64,000 bases of DNA from Salinicola aestuarinus (GCF_003206645.1 NZ_PZJP01000017.1:264935-328934); one strand, 5' to 3'. Positions 53,119-62,574 are shown, counted from the first letter of the stretch. Notes: generated by a model not told the origin, from the letters alone. Numbers and translations: made by a program.

Positions 53119-56100
53119 ATGCTTAAAGCCGATCAGATGCTTGATACTTCCACGTGGCAGACCTCGCTCGAGACGCTGTTTGCCCGTATCAGTGAACATT
53201 ATATCGTCGATGAACAGGCCTACGTCGACGAACTGATAGCCCTGCTGGGGGCAGGCGATGCGGACTTTGCGCGGATCGGAGACGCCACGGCGGCACTGGT
53301 ACGCGACGTCCGCGGAATGGACACTGCCGTCGACTCCATCGACGAACTGCTTCAGCAGTACAGCCTCGACACTCAGGAGGGCGTACTGCTGATGTGCCTC
53401 GCCGAGGCGCTGCTTCGCGTGCCCGACAAGGCGACTGCCGATGCCCTGATCGACGACAAGCTTGGCGTGGCGGAGTGGAAGAGCTACCTCGGGCAGAGCG
53501 AATCCTGGCTGGTCAACGCCTCGACCTGGGGACTGCTGATGACCGGCAACGTGCTCAAGATGGACAAGCCGCGAGATGGCAAGCCAGCGAGCTTCATCAA
53601 TCGGATGGTCAATCGCATGGGCGAGCCGGTCATCCGCAGCGCCATGTATCAGGCGATGCGGATCATGGGCCAGCAGTTCGTCCTCGGCCGCACCATTGGC
53701 GAGGCGCTCAAGCGCTCCAAGCCGCTGTTCGACAAGGGCTACACCTACTCTTACGACATGCTCGGCGAAGCCGCCCGTACCCGCGACGATGCCAATCGCT
53801 ACTACGAAGACTATGCCGCCGCCATTCGCGAAGTCGGCGATACCAGCCGTCGGCTGGATGCCTCGACACCGGCGCCATCAGTATCGATCAAACTCTCCGC
53901 GCTGCACCCGCGCTACGAGTTCGGCCGGCGCGCTCAGGTGCTCGACGAACTCGTCGACACCGTCAAATCGCTGGTCAAACTGGCTCGGGATGGCCACGTC
54001 GCGCTGACCATCGATGCCGAGGAAGTCGACCGACTGGAGATTTCACTCGAGGTCTTCCGCGCCGTCTTCGAAAGTGATGTATGTACCGGCTGGGGACACT
54101 TCGGCCTGGTCGTACAGGCCTACTCCACCCGCTGTCTGCCGGTGCTGCACTACATCAATCGGCTCGCCGACGAACAGGGGGACGAGATTCCGCTGCGTCT
54201 CGTTAAAGGCGCGTACTGGGACAGTGAGATCAAGGAGTCCCAGCAGCTCGGCGTCGATGGCTACCCCGTCTACACGCGCAAGGCCTGCACGGACGTGGCC
54301 TATCTTGCCTGCGCCCGCTTTCTGCTCTGCGACGAGACCCAAGGTCGTATCTTCCCGCAGTTCGCCACGCACAACGCCCACACCATTAGCCAGATTCTCG
54401 AGTTCGCCAACCGGACCCATCGTCACTTCGAATTTCAGCGGCTGCATGGCATGGGCGAGGCGCTCTACGACGCCGCCCTGCAACGCGCGCCGACGGGCAC
54501 CTACTGCCGAATCTACGCTCCGGTTGGCGCGCACAAGGATCTACTGCCCTACCTGGTTCGCCGCTTGCTGGAGAACGGCGCCAACTCTTCTTTCGTCCAC
54601 CAACTGGTCGACCCGAGAGTGCCGGTGGAATCGCTTTGCGTGCATCCGGTCGAGACGCTGCGCCAGGTCGACGGACACGCCAACCCGAAAATTCCGTTGC
54701 CGCGGGACATCTATGGCCCGGCACGGCGCAACTCGAAAGGCGTCAACCTCAATGTGGACAGCCAGTATCGTCCGCTGATGGCGCGAATGGCGGAGTTCAT
54801 GGAGCAGGAGTACACGGCGAAGCCGCTGCTCGCCTTCGAGGTATCCGACGATACCGACAGCCTCCAGCGTGTGCTGTCCCCCTACGACCGTCGCCAGGTC
54901 GTGGGCCAGGTCCAGTGGGCAAGCGCCGAGCAGACCGAGCAGGCCATCGGCAGTGCCTGGAAAGCCTTCCCCGAATGGCGAGACACGTCGGTGGAAACTC
55001 GCGCGACGATTCTCGAGCGGCATGCCGATCTGATGGAGGAGAATCTCGCCGAGCTGATGGCGCTCTGCTCCCGCGAGGGCGGCAAGTTACTCACCGACGG
55101 CGTCGACGAAATTCGTGAAGCCGTCGACTTCTGCCGCTATTACGCCGCCCGGGCACGAGAGCTGTTCGACGCGCCCACCCCGCTGCCCGGCCCGACGGGC
55201 GAGTCCAATGAGCTATCGATGAGTGGCAAAGGCGTCTTCGCCGCGATCAGCCCGTGGAACTTCCCCGTCGCGATCTTCACCGGCCAGATCGTGGCCGCGG
55301 CGGTCGCCGGCAACACCGTGCTCGCCAAGCCCGCCGAGCAGACCTCGCTGATCGCGCACCGAGTGATCGAACTCCTCCACGAAGCCGGCATGCCTCGTGA
55401 GGTCGTCCAACTGCTGCCCGGTGACGGTGCCACCGTCGGCAGCGTGCTGAGCAGTGACTCTCGCATCACCGGCATGGTGTTCACCGGCTCCACCGATACC
55501 GCGCAGATCATCAACCGCTCGCTCGCGGCGCGGGACAATGCCCCGCTGCCGACGCTGATTGCCGAGACCGGGGGTCTCAATGCGATGATCGTCGACTCCA
55601 CTGCCCTGCCGGAGCAGGTGGTAGCCGACGTCGTCCACTCGGCCTTCCAGAGCGCAGGACAGCGCTGTTCGGCACTTCGCGTACTTTATCTCCAGGAGGA
55701 CATCGCCGATCGTGTCATCAAGATTCTCGATGGAGCGATGAAGGAGCTGCGCATTGGCGATCCGCGGGATCTGGGGACCGACGTCGGACCGGTGATTGAC
55801 GAAGAGGCGCGCGACGGTCTGCTCGCGCATGCCGAACGCCTGACGGCGGAAGGTCGCCTGGTGGCGAAGACCGAGCTCGACGAGCCCCAGACCCGGCACG
55901 GAACGTTCGTTGCGCCGATGGCGTTCCGGATCGACGGCATCGATGCCTTGGAGCGCGAGCAATTCGGCCCGATTCTGCACATTGTTCGCTATCGCGCCGA
56001 CGAGCTCGAGAGCGTGATCGACACGATCAATGCCAAGGGATACGGCCTGACCTTCGGCGTCCACAGTCGGAACGAAAGCTTCACGCGCCACGTCGCCGCA

Positions 56101-56307
56101 CGGCTTCAGGTCGGCAACGTCTACGTCAATCGCAACATCATCGGTGCCGTGGTCGGCGTACAGCCCTTCGGCGGCCAGGGCTTCTCAGGCACCGGCCCCA
56201 AAGCGGGCGGCCCGCATTACCTGCTACGGTTCGCGACGGAGAAGACCTGTACAATCAACACAGCCGCGCTCGGCGGAAACGCTACGCTGCTGGCGATGGG
56301 AGACTGA
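53119..56307 (+). CDS. putA: bifunctional proline dehydrogenase/L-glutamate gamma-semialdehyde dehydrogenase
   Basis: A 1062-residue enzyme that oxidises proline to glutamate in two steps. The proline dehydrogenase barrel occupies about residues 110-475 (SVSIKLSALHPRYE, RLVKGAYWDSEI, ATHNAHTIS). The aldehyde dehydrogenase half (about 560-1040) has SPWNFPVAIFTGQIVAAAVAGN in part, the catalytic Glu in LIAETGGLNAM and the catalytic Cys in SAGQRCSALRV. The N-terminal ribbon-helix-helix domain that makes E. coli PutA its own repressor (1320 residues) is absent. The ATG at 53119, eight bases after AGGG, is preferred over an upstream frame. An AraC-type gene precedes and putP follows. Confidence 0.97.
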   Translation: MLKADQMLDTSTWQTSLETLFARISEHYIVDEQAYVDELIALLGAGDADFARIGDATAALVRDVRGMDTAVDSIDELLQQYSLDTQEGVLLMCLAEALLRVPDKATADALIDDKLGVAEWKSYLGQSESWLVNASTWGLLMTGNVLKMDKPRDGKPASFINRMVNRMGEPVIRSAMYQAMRIMGQQFVLGRTIGEALKRSKPLFDKGYTYSYDMLGEAARTRDDANRYYEDYAAAIREVGDTSRRLDASTPAPSVSIKLSALHPRYEFGRRAQVLDELVDTVKSLVKLARDGHVALTIDAEEVDRLEISLEVFRAVFESDVCTGWGHFGLVVQAYSTRCLPVLHYINRLADEQGDEIPLRLVKGAYWDSEIKESQQLGVDGYPVYTRKACTDVAYLACARFLLCDETQGRIFPQFATHNAHTISQILEFANRTHRHFEFQRLHGMGEALYDAALQRAPTGTYCRIYAPVGAHKDLLPYLVRRLLENGANSSFVHQLVDPRVPVESLCVHPVETLRQVDGHANPKIPLPRDIYGPARRNSKGVNLNVDSQYRPLMARMAEFMEQEYTAKPLLAFEVSDDTDSLQRVLSPYDRRQVVGQVQWASAEQTEQAIGSAWKAFPEWRDTSVETRATILERHADLMEENLAELMALCSREGGKLLTDGVDEIREAVDFCRYYAARARELFDAPTPLPGPTGESNELSMSGKGVFAAISPWNFPVAIFTGQIVAAAVAGNTVLAKPAEQTSLIAHRVIELLHEAGMPREVVQLLPGDGATVGSVLSSDSRITGMVFTGSTDTAQIINRSLAARDNAPLPTLIAETGGLNAMIVDSTALPEQVVADVVHSAFQSAGQRCSALRVLYLQEDIADRVIKILDGAMKELRIGDPRDLGTDVGPVIDEEARDGLLAHAERLTAEGRLVAKTELDEPQTRHGTFVAPMAFRIDGIDALEREQFGPILHIVRYRADELESVIDTINAKGYGLTFGVHSRNESFTRHVAARLQVGNVYVNRNIIGAVVGVQPFGGQGFSGTGPKAGGPHYLLRFATEKTCTINTAALGGNATLLAMGD

Positions 56308-56500
56308 TGTCAGGGCGCAAACGGCGACAATGCACCGCAGCACCGCAGGACGCTTTCGATGTTTGAAAACGACACACGCACGAGCCTCGTGCTCGTAACT
56401 TCACGACTCCCATTCCCGGCCGTGCTTGATGCGGCTGGGGTGCCGACCCAGGGTTCGTCAAAGCAGCCTCCGAACCAATAACAGAAACTGGAGACGTTTT

Positions 56501-57991
56501 ATGGCTATCGGTGTGTGGATCAGCCTCATCGCTTACTTCGTGCTCATGATAGGCATTGGTGTGTATGCCATGCGCACGTCAACTTCGACTTCCGAGGACT
56601 ACGTGCTGGGGGGGCGGACCTTAAGTCCCAAAGTTGCCGCATTGTCGGCAGGTGCCTCGGACATGAGCGGCTGGCTGCTATTGGGCTTGCCGGGGGCCAT
56701 GTTCGTATCAGGCCTGGGATCGGCATGGATTGGCATCGGCCTGTTTGTCGGTGCCTTCTTTAACTGGCTGCTGGTCGCTCCTCGCCTGCGCGAGCAGACG
56801 GTGCACTACGGCAACGCCATCACCATTCCAGCCTTTCTGGCTAATCGCTTTCCGACCCAAGCCATGGCGCTGCGCACGGTATCAGCGATCGTCATCGTGA
56901 TCTTCTTTGCGGTGTATACCGCGTCTGGCCTGGTGGCGGGCGGTAAGCTGTTCGAGAGCGCGTTTGCCGGTGTCGTCAATATCGGCTTCTTAAGCGACTA
57001 TGGCACCGGTGTTGCCATTACGCTGATCGTGGTGCTTGCCTACACTGTCGTAGGGGGGTTTTTGGCCGTGAGCATGACCGACTTTGTACAGGGCTGCATC
57101 ATGATGCTGGCACTGGTGATCATGCCGGCGGTCGTACTCTTCGGCGAAGGCGGTGGTGGCTTCTCACAAGCTTCTCAAACGCTCAACGAGGTAGACCCCA
57201 ACCTGCTGACCTGGACCGATGGCCTCACCTTCATTGGCTGGCTCTCGGCGGTGACCTGGGGCCTGGGTTACTTCGGCCAGCCGCATATCATCGTGCGCTT
57301 CATGGCCATCCGCAGTCTCAAGGATGTGCCGACAGCGCGTAACATCGGCATGGGCTGGATGGCCATTTCGCTAATCGGCGCTGTATCCCTGGGGCTTTTC
57401 GGCCGCGCCTACGCCATTCGTAACGGCATCGACGTCGAAGATCCTGAAACGATCTTTATTGTCCTGGCCGATCTGCTGTTCCACCCGCTGGTCACCGGCT
57501 TTTTGTATGCCGCGCTGCTGGCCGCCGTGATGAGCACCATCTCAAGCCAGCTGCTGGTAGCCTCTTCATCGCTGACCGAGGACCTCTACCGCCTGTTCTT
57601 GAACAAACAAGCCTCCGAGAAGCAGACCGTCAGCGTCGGCCGCATCAGCGTAGTGGCAGTCGGCATCGTTGCCGCTATCATCGCGTCCGATCGAGACAGT
57701 CAGGTACTGGGGCTGGTCAGTAACGCCTGGGCGGGCTTTGGGGCGGCCTTTGGTCCGCTGATCATTCTGTCGCTGATGTGGTCGCGCACCAATGGTGCCG
57801 GCGCCATTGCCGGTATGGTGGTGGGCGCGCTCACCGTCATCCTATGGATCTCCCTCGGATGGAGCGCCAGCTTCCTGGGCGGACCGGGTGTCTACGAAAT
57901 CATTCCCGGCTTCATCGCCGCCTTGATCGCCATCATCGTGGTGAGCCGAGCGACTGCCGATGCGGGAGAATACAAAGTGATCGAACGTTAA
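56501..57991 (+). CDS. putP: sodium/proline symporter
   Basis: A 496-residue SSS-family transporter with about 13 membrane segments importing proline with sodium, either as carbon and nitrogen source or as a compatible solute. PutP-type marks include YVLGGRTLSPKVAALSAGASDMSGWLL in part, GAMFVSGLGSAWIGIGLF and the substrate-site region SSQLLVASSSLTEDLY. The ATG at 56501 follows GGAG by eight bases; the frame is open earlier but lacks a site. It lies 193 bases after putA and ends at a good terminator. It is of similar size to PutP of E. coli. Confidence 0.95.
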   Translation: MAIGVWISLIAYFVLMIGIGVYAMRTSTSTSEDYVLGGRTLSPKVAALSAGASDMSGWLLLGLPGAMFVSGLGSAWIGIGLFVGAFFNWLLVAPRLREQTVHYGNAITIPAFLANRFPTQAMALRTVSAIVIVIFFAVYTASGLVAGGKLFESAFAGVVNIGFLSDYGTGVAITLIVVLAYTVVGGFLAVSMTDFVQGCIMMLALVIMPAVVLFGEGGGGFSQASQTLNEVDPNLLTWTDGLTFIGWLSAVTWGLGYFGQPHIIVRFMAIRSLKDVPTARNIGMGWMAISLIGAVSLGLFGRAYAIRNGIDVEDPETIFIVLADLLFHPLVTGFLYAALLAAVMSTISSQLLVASSSLTEDLYRLFLNKQASEKQTVSVGRISVVAVGIVAAIIASDRDSQVLGLVSNAWAGFGAAFGPLIILSLMWSRTNGAGAIAGMVVGALTVILWISLGWSASFLGGPGVYEIIPGFIAALIAIIVVSRATADAGEYKVIER

Positions 57992-58032
57992 CCCCTGGCG
58001 CCAGTCGCGCCTGGCCATGCCAGATCGATCTA

Positions 58033-58055
58033 GGGCTCCCTCGGGAGCCCTTTTT
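58033..58055 (+). terminator. intrinsic terminator of putP
   Basis: GGGCTCC (58033-58039) pairs with GGAGCCC (58044-58050) around a four-base loop, followed by five Ts. Confidence 0.88.
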
Positions 58056-58066
58056 CATGGCTGGAC

Positions 58067-58459
58067 TCAAGCCGGCTGGTCCCGAAACGCCCAAAGCCGG
58101 GCGCCGACATAGGTGATGAGCGGCACCGTAAGCGTCGCGATACCGATCGGCCAGAATCCGGAAAGCGACGTGGTGGCCAGCAGCACCGCCAGCACGAGGT
58201 TGTTCAACCCAAAACCGAGCACGGCGAGAAGAAAAAACCGCCTTGCGCGACCCCGCGTGCGAAATGTCAGGCGCCGGTGGCCGAAAAGAGAGATCTGGAA
58301 CGCCACGATGAACCCGCAGCAGTTGACGACAAACTCGGAGAGCGCAGGCAACGCAGCGCTCATGGTCGCGGCTATGATGAGGTGCATGGCGGTCGCGCTG
58401 CTGCCGACCAGACCAAACTTGGCGGCGGTCTTGGCTTCCCGCTTGATTCGTCGCCTCAT
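58067..58459 (-). CDS. GtrA-like four-helix membrane protein
   Basis: A 130-residue membrane protein with four hydrophobic segments, beginning RRRIKREAKTAAKFGLVGSSATAMHL and holding the GtrA signature NCCGFIVAFQISLFGHRRLTF. GtrA proteins are thought to be flippases for lipid-linked sugars or sugar modification of surface glycans. The ATG at 58459 is preferred because it gives the family length; a TTG at 58501 is possible. There is no clear ribosome-binding site. No glycosyltransferase partner is adjacent, so it may serve a distant pathway or be an orphan. Confidence 0.8.
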   Translation of the reverse strand: MRRRIKREAKTAAKFGLVGSSATAMHLIIAATMSAALPALSEFVVNCCGFIVAFQISLFGHRRLTFRTRGRARRFFLLAVLGFGLNNLVLAVLLATTSLSGFWPIGIATLTVPLITYVGARLWAFRDQPA

Positions 58460-58868
58460 ACCGAGCGCGTCCGGTAGCGAGACGGTTGAGGCGCAGCGCA
58501 AGGGAGCGGATTGCGCACCGGTGCAAGGCGTACCGGTGCAAGGATAGTGCCGACGTGAGGGGTCCTGAGCATTTTGGAATTATTGGCGTTTCCGATCACG
58601 TATTAAGACTCCTGAAGGTGACGCCGGCGCCAAACTAAAGAAAACGTACCACCATTCTTGGCGAATTCGGCAACGGCAAACTACGTTAAGCGTAGCGGCT
58701 GGCTCGCGCCATCAAGCCGTGGAAAATATTCTTGCGGCGAGTAAAAGAACGCCGTTTCAAAATTTCCCTAGACTTAATGAACAGCGTTTCCTATCATGGA
58801 GACGTTGTCTCATAGAGTGTAAAGGCCGGTAATACGGCTTCATGACGTAGATAAGGGAGTACTTACTC
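58460..58868. other. intergenic region between the GtrA-like gene and the OmpW-like gene
   Basis: About 400 bases without a supported gene, richer in A and T toward the right. It should hold the OmpW-like gene's promoter; no near-consensus pair is visible. A small 5-bp dyad lies at 58681-58695 (CTACG/CGTAG). Confidence 0.5.
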
Positions 58869-59423
58869 ATGACCAAGACCAAACTGTTCTCCGCCATGGC
58901 CGTCGCTGGCGCTTGTGCATTCGGTACCCAGGCAGCGTTCGCCTACGGCCAGGGTGACTTCTTCGCCCGTGCCGGCATCGCCAAAGTCGAAACCGACGCG
59001 GGTTATGCCGACAGCGACACCGGCGCCTACCTCGGCCTCGGCACCATGGTGCATGACAATGTCGGTATCGAACTGAGCTCCATGACAGAGACTCAGGTTC
59101 ATGCTGAAGGCGGCACCTTCAAGCAGGTTCCGATCAACCTGATGGCGCAGTACTACCCGCTGGGTGGCACTGATGCACGCGTTCAGCCCTATGCTGGCCT
59201 GGGTGTCAACTACACCACGTTCAGCGATGAAAGCAGCGGCCTGGGCAGCATCGACGAATCCTGGGGTGCTGTCGGCCAGCTGGGTGTCGACATGAACATC
59301 ACTGACAACTTCGGCCTGAACGCATTTGCTCAGTACGCCGACGTGGACGCCGAAATCAACGGCGGCAGCGATCTGGACATCGACCCGCTGACAGTGGGCG
59401 CCGGTGCCATGGTTCGCTTCTAA
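58869..59423 (+). CDS. OmpW-like outer-membrane beta-barrel protein
   Basis: A 184-residue exported protein. A signal peptide with a hydrophobic core ends in AFA at about residue 25 (mature start YGQGDFF). The mature part has alternating beta-barrel character and OmpW-type marks: DFFARAGIAKVETD near the start, PINLMAQYYPLGG, VQPYAGLGVNYTTF and an end in DIDPLTVGAGAMVRF with terminal Phe, the usual outer-membrane signal. Typical OmpW proteins are about 210 residues, so this one has shorter loops. It may be a porin for small hydrophobic or charged compounds; in other bacteria OmpW is linked to osmotic and redox stress. AAGGGAG nine bases upstream. Confidence 0.85.
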   Translation: MTKTKLFSAMAVAGACAFGTQAAFAYGQGDFFARAGIAKVETDAGYADSDTGAYLGLGTMVHDNVGIELSSMTETQVHAEGGTFKQVPINLMAQYYPLGGTDARVQPYAGLGVNYTTFSDESSGLGSIDESWGAVGQLGVDMNITDNFGLNAFAQYADVDAEINGGSDLDIDPLTVGAGAMVRF

Positions 59424-59440
59424 GACTTGAAGCTGAATCG

Positions 59441-59470
59441 AAAAAACCGGGCCATGGGCCCGGTTTTTTT
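59441..59470 (+). terminator. intrinsic terminator of the OmpW-like gene
   Basis: CCGGGCC (59447-59453) pairs with GGCCCGG (59457-59463), extended by A/T pairs on each side and followed by seven Ts. The flanking A-run may also serve the opposite strand for yqcC. Confidence 0.92.
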
Positions 59471-59524
59471 ACGTCTGGACTTCGTATTCTCCCCAGACTG
59501 GACGCAAGACGCGCCCTGCTCACT

Positions 59525-59851
59525 TCACGCCTGGGTCACCGCTCGGTCGACGCGGTCGATCGCTGCGATCACCGTGGGCTTTTCCGCCATCGGTGAGTCC
59601 TTGAGATAAACCTCCATCGCCGGCGCCACGTCGCAGTGCTGCGGCAGCGGGGAGTGGGCGTCAAGCAGGGCCTGCAGTCGCGCGATGAAGACGAATCGTA
59701 ACCACTGCGGCAGTGTCATCGTATCGACGCAAAAGGGCTGCGTGCTCTCGAAATCTGCAGGCGCCGGCTGGGTCTGCGGCCAGAGGTCCGCACGCTTCAG
59801 TACGACCTCGAGGTCCTGCAGCGCCGCCTGAACGCTATGGTGGGCAGTCAT
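59525..59851 (-). CDS. yqcC: YqcC family protein (DUF446)
   Basis: A 108-residue cytoplasmic protein matching E. coli YqcC along most of its length: LQDLEVVLKRADLWP, then ADFESTQPFCVDTMTLPQWLRFVFIARLQALLD in part, then PLPQHCDVAPAMEVYL. The DUF446 fold is a small helical bundle of unknown function. In E. coli it sits beside truC and is not essential. It is divergent from the DUF3549 gene with a 215-base intergenic region. Confidence 0.9.
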   Translation of the reverse strand: MTAHHSVQAALQDLEVVLKRADLWPQTQPAPADFESTQPFCVDTMTLPQWLRFVFIARLQALLDAHSPLPQHCDVAPAMEVYLKDSPMAEKPTVIAAIDRVDRAVTQA

Positions 59852-60066
59852 GAAAACTCCTTACCTATCGTGATGACGCTCGATCGTCGTGATCGAACGC
59901 CGGTTGCTAACAGAAACGCTGAAAGAGACTGTGGATAAACTTGGGATAGATCGCGGATCGTGGCGAGAGCGCGACGCTCCCGCGACCTGCTTAAATTTTG
60001 AACGCCCTCTATTCTCGTCTAAACCTCGGCGTTACAGTGCCGCCTCGAACACCGAAGGACGAGAAC

Positions 60067-61092
60067 ATGAAGACTCTGGCTGACTTTTTCAAACAGACCA
60101 ACGCGGACGTCGCGATCTTCACACTCGGGCGGCGCGTGCAGAGGCTCTCCCTGGAGACATTCGAGTCCTTCGAGCGAGAGCAAACGCCCTGGCCGCTGCC
60201 CTGGAAGGATCAGGCCCAGTTCGCCTGCGCCATTCTGTGGCCCGGCATGGATGACCCGGCGATCTGGTTTCTTGCTCTGCCTCTCGACGAGCAGGCCATG
60301 CTCTCCCCCGCTTCCCGGGATGCGTTTCTGGAGCGGCTGCTGCGAACCGCCAGCCCGGTCGCGGAGGGCACCACCTCGGCAGCGGACGAGAGTCAGCCCA
60401 CGGTCGAGAACCTGATGCAGGACAATCCGCTGGCCTTCGACCCCGAGATTCACCAGCGGGCGCTACTGCATGCCCTGCTCGCCAGGTATTTCGGTCGCCC
60501 CGCATCCCCCCATGCCGAACTGGCGCGGCGCTACTTCGCTCAGACGGAAACGGTCAATTGGCAGATGATCGGCCTTCAGGGCCTGGCGGATCTCGTCATC
60601 GATCGCGAGACACTCGATGACGTGATATGGCAGCAACGACTGCCCGAACTGCCCCGGGAGGTACTGCTCCCCCTCTGCTATTGCCTCGAGCAGGGTCACG
60701 CCAGCGACGCGCTCGTCAAGACGCTGATTTCACAGCTGGATGCCGCCTGGGCCGATGCGGATCTCGAGCGTTACTGCGCGCTGCTGCGTGCCATCGTCGG
60801 CAGTGAGTCCTCGCTCGCTAGCGCTTGGCTGGAGCAATGGCTCACCGCTCCCCCCTCGCAGGCCGCCGACTGTCTCGTGGCGGTAGCGGCCCGGGGCTGG
60901 CATCACCTGGAACACGAAATTCGCCTCGAACGCTTCCTGGACCGGCTGGCGACCTGTGAAAAACTTAACTTTCGTCGCGTGATTCACGATTTGGCATTGA
61001 TCCCCCGCCTAAGGTTGCCAATAGTGATGATGTTGCGCCAGGCGCCGACGGATAGCGCAGTAGGACGGCGCGTTACCGAATGGAAGCTGTGA
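60067..61092 (+). CDS. DUF3549 family protein
   Basis: A 341-residue protein, probably cytoplasmic. It starts MKTLADFFKQTNADVAIFTLGRRVQRL and has LETFESFEREQTPWPLPWK in part, matching the DUF3549 family of gammaproteobacteria. The rest looks like helical repeats rich in Leu and Ala. The ATG at 60067 has AAGGACGAGAAC just upstream, a better start than the open frame from 59998. Only four bases separate it from rimB, so it is transcribed with rimB and rimK. The function of DUF3549 is unknown; a link to ribosomal S6 modification is suggested by context only. Confidence 0.82.
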   Translation: MKTLADFFKQTNADVAIFTLGRRVQRLSLETFESFEREQTPWPLPWKDQAQFACAILWPGMDDPAIWFLALPLDEQAMLSPASRDAFLERLLRTASPVAEGTTSAADESQPTVENLMQDNPLAFDPEIHQRALLHALLARYFGRPASPHAELARRYFAQTETVNWQMIGLQGLADLVIDRETLDDVIWQQRLPELPREVLLPLCYCLEQGHASDALVKTLISQLDAAWADADLERYCALLRAIVGSESSLASAWLEQWLTAPPSQAADCLVAVAARGWHHLEHEIRLERFLDRLATCEKLNFRRVIHDLALIPRLRLPIVMMLRQAPTDSAVGRRVTEWKL

Positions 61093-61096
61093 TCGA

Positions 61097-61534
61097 ATGA
61101 AACCATTGCCCTACCAAGCCAAGGCGATCATCGGGCGGCGCGAGATGGTTTCGTTGCCGGAGCTGGATCTCACTCTCTGCTGCAAGGCGGATACCGGCGC
61201 GCGAACCTCAGCCCTGCACGCTGAATCGATCGAGCCTTTCGAGGAGAACGGCCATCCCTGGGTACGCTTCATCACGCGGATCAGCGGTGGCAACACGCCA
61301 GCCCACGAATGCCGCGTCGCCCTGCACGACCGTCGCAAGGTGCGAAGCTCGAACGGTCATACCCAATGGCGCTACGTCATTCGCACCCATCTGGTGTTGG
61401 GAGGGCTCGATTTCCCGATTGAACTGACGCTGACCGACCGCAGTAACATGCGCCATCCCATGCTGCTGGGTCGTCGCGCCATGCGCCGCCTGCTGGTCGC
61501 ACCGGGTGCCGCTTTTCTTCACGGCGAACCCTGA
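61097..61534 (+). CDS. rimB: retropepsin-like ATP-dependent zinc protease family protein (RimB-type)
   Basis: A 145-residue protein of the RimB/DUF785 family with a retropepsin-like fold. The conserved active-site segment is KADTGARTSALHAE near residue 30 (Asp with T-G-A), and the C-terminal LLGRRAMRRLLVAPG is also family-typical. In Pseudomonas, RimB regulates RimK, which adds glutamate residues to ribosomal protein S6. Here rimB is sandwiched between the DUF3549 gene and rimK, with only four bases to the former. It is small and cytoplasmic. Confidence 0.87.
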   Translation: MKPLPYQAKAIIGRREMVSLPELDLTLCCKADTGARTSALHAESIEPFEENGHPWVRFITRISGGNTPAHECRVALHDRRKVRSSNGHTQWRYVIRTHLVLGGLDFPIELTLTDRSNMRHPMLLGRRAMRRLLVAPGAAFLHGEP

Positions 61535-61556
61535 TTCGTTCACGGAGTCAACCACA

Positions 61557-62465
61557 ATGCATATCGGCATCCTGTCCCGCAATCGCAACCTTTACTCGAC
61601 GCGACGGTTGATCGAGGCCGCTGAACAGCGCGGCCACACCGTTCGGGTCATCGACACCCTGCGCTGCTACATGAGCATTGCTTCGCACCGCCCCTCTATG
61701 CACTACAAGGGACAGGAAGTCGAAGCGTTCGATGCGATCATCCCTCGCATCGGCGCCTCGGTGACGTTCTACGGCTGCGCAGTGCTCCGCCAGTTCGAAA
61801 TGATGAACACCTATGTGCTCAACGACTCCGTGGCGATTACGCGGTCGCGCGACAAGCTGCGCTCGCTACAGCTACTCTCGCGAAAAGGGTTGGGCCTACC
61901 GGTGACCGGTTTCGCCCACTCGCCGGATGACATTCCCGACCTCATCAAAATGGCCAAGGGTGCGCCCCTGGTCATCAAGCTGCTCGAGGGGACGCAGGGC
62001 ATCGGCGTCGTACTGGCAGAGACGCAGCAGGCCGCAGAATCGGTCATCCAGGCCTTCATGGGCATGAAGGCCAACATCATGGTGCAGGAGTACATCAAGG
62101 AAGCGAAAGGTGCCGACATCCGCTGCCTCGTCATCGGCGAGAAGGTCGTGGCGACCATGAAGCGTCAGGCCGCCGAGGGAGAGTTTCGCTCCAACCTGCA
62201 CCGCGGCGGCACAGCCAGCGTCATCCGCATCACCCCTGAAGAACGCTCGACCGCCGTTCGCGCCGCCAAGGCGATGGGCCTGGGCGTCGCAGGCGTCGAC
62301 CTGCTGCGCTCGAATCACGGGCCGGTGATCATGGAGGTCAACTCCTCGCCGGGCCTCCAGGGGATCGAATCGGCGACCAGCAAGGATATTGCCGGGCTGA
62401 TTGTCGCGCATATCGAAAAAAATGCGGCGCAAGCCCAGAAGGCACCCCCCAAACCCAAGGGCTGA
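61557..62465 (+). CDS. rimK: ribosomal protein S6 glutamyl ligase
   Basis: A 302-residue ATP-grasp ligase that adds glutamates to the C-terminus of ribosomal protein S6. The ATG at 61557, nine bases after GGAG, gives MHIGILSRNRNLYSTRRLIEAA, the family N-terminus; the open frame before it overlaps rimB. ATP-grasp marks are APLVIKLLEGTQGIGVV, VQEYIKEAKGADIRCLVIG in part and the metal-binding VIMEVNSSPGLQGIE. It is the third gene of the DUF3549-rimB-rimK unit. In Pseudomonas, RimK activity changes ribosome composition and responds to c-di-GMP; that link is not evident from sequence. Confidence 0.95.
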   Translation: MHIGILSRNRNLYSTRRLIEAAEQRGHTVRVIDTLRCYMSIASHRPSMHYKGQEVEAFDAIIPRIGASVTFYGCAVLRQFEMMNTYVLNDSVAITRSRDKLRSLQLLSRKGLGLPVTGFAHSPDDIPDLIKMAKGAPLVIKLLEGTQGIGVVLAETQQAAESVIQAFMGMKANIMVQEYIKEAKGADIRCLVIGEKVVATMKRQAAEGEFRSNLHRGGTASVIRITPEERSTAVRAAKAMGLGVAGVDLLRSNHGPVIMEVNSSPGLQGIESATSKDIAGLIVAHIEKNAAQAQKAPPKPKG

Positions 62466-62574
62466 TGCCTGAGGTGTGACGAATCGCCGGAAAACCTAAA
62501 ATTTTGTCCTGCCAGGGGTAGTAAAACAGTGTTTCCAGCCGCACAATTCACGTCGCCTCAGGAGGTGGCTACGC

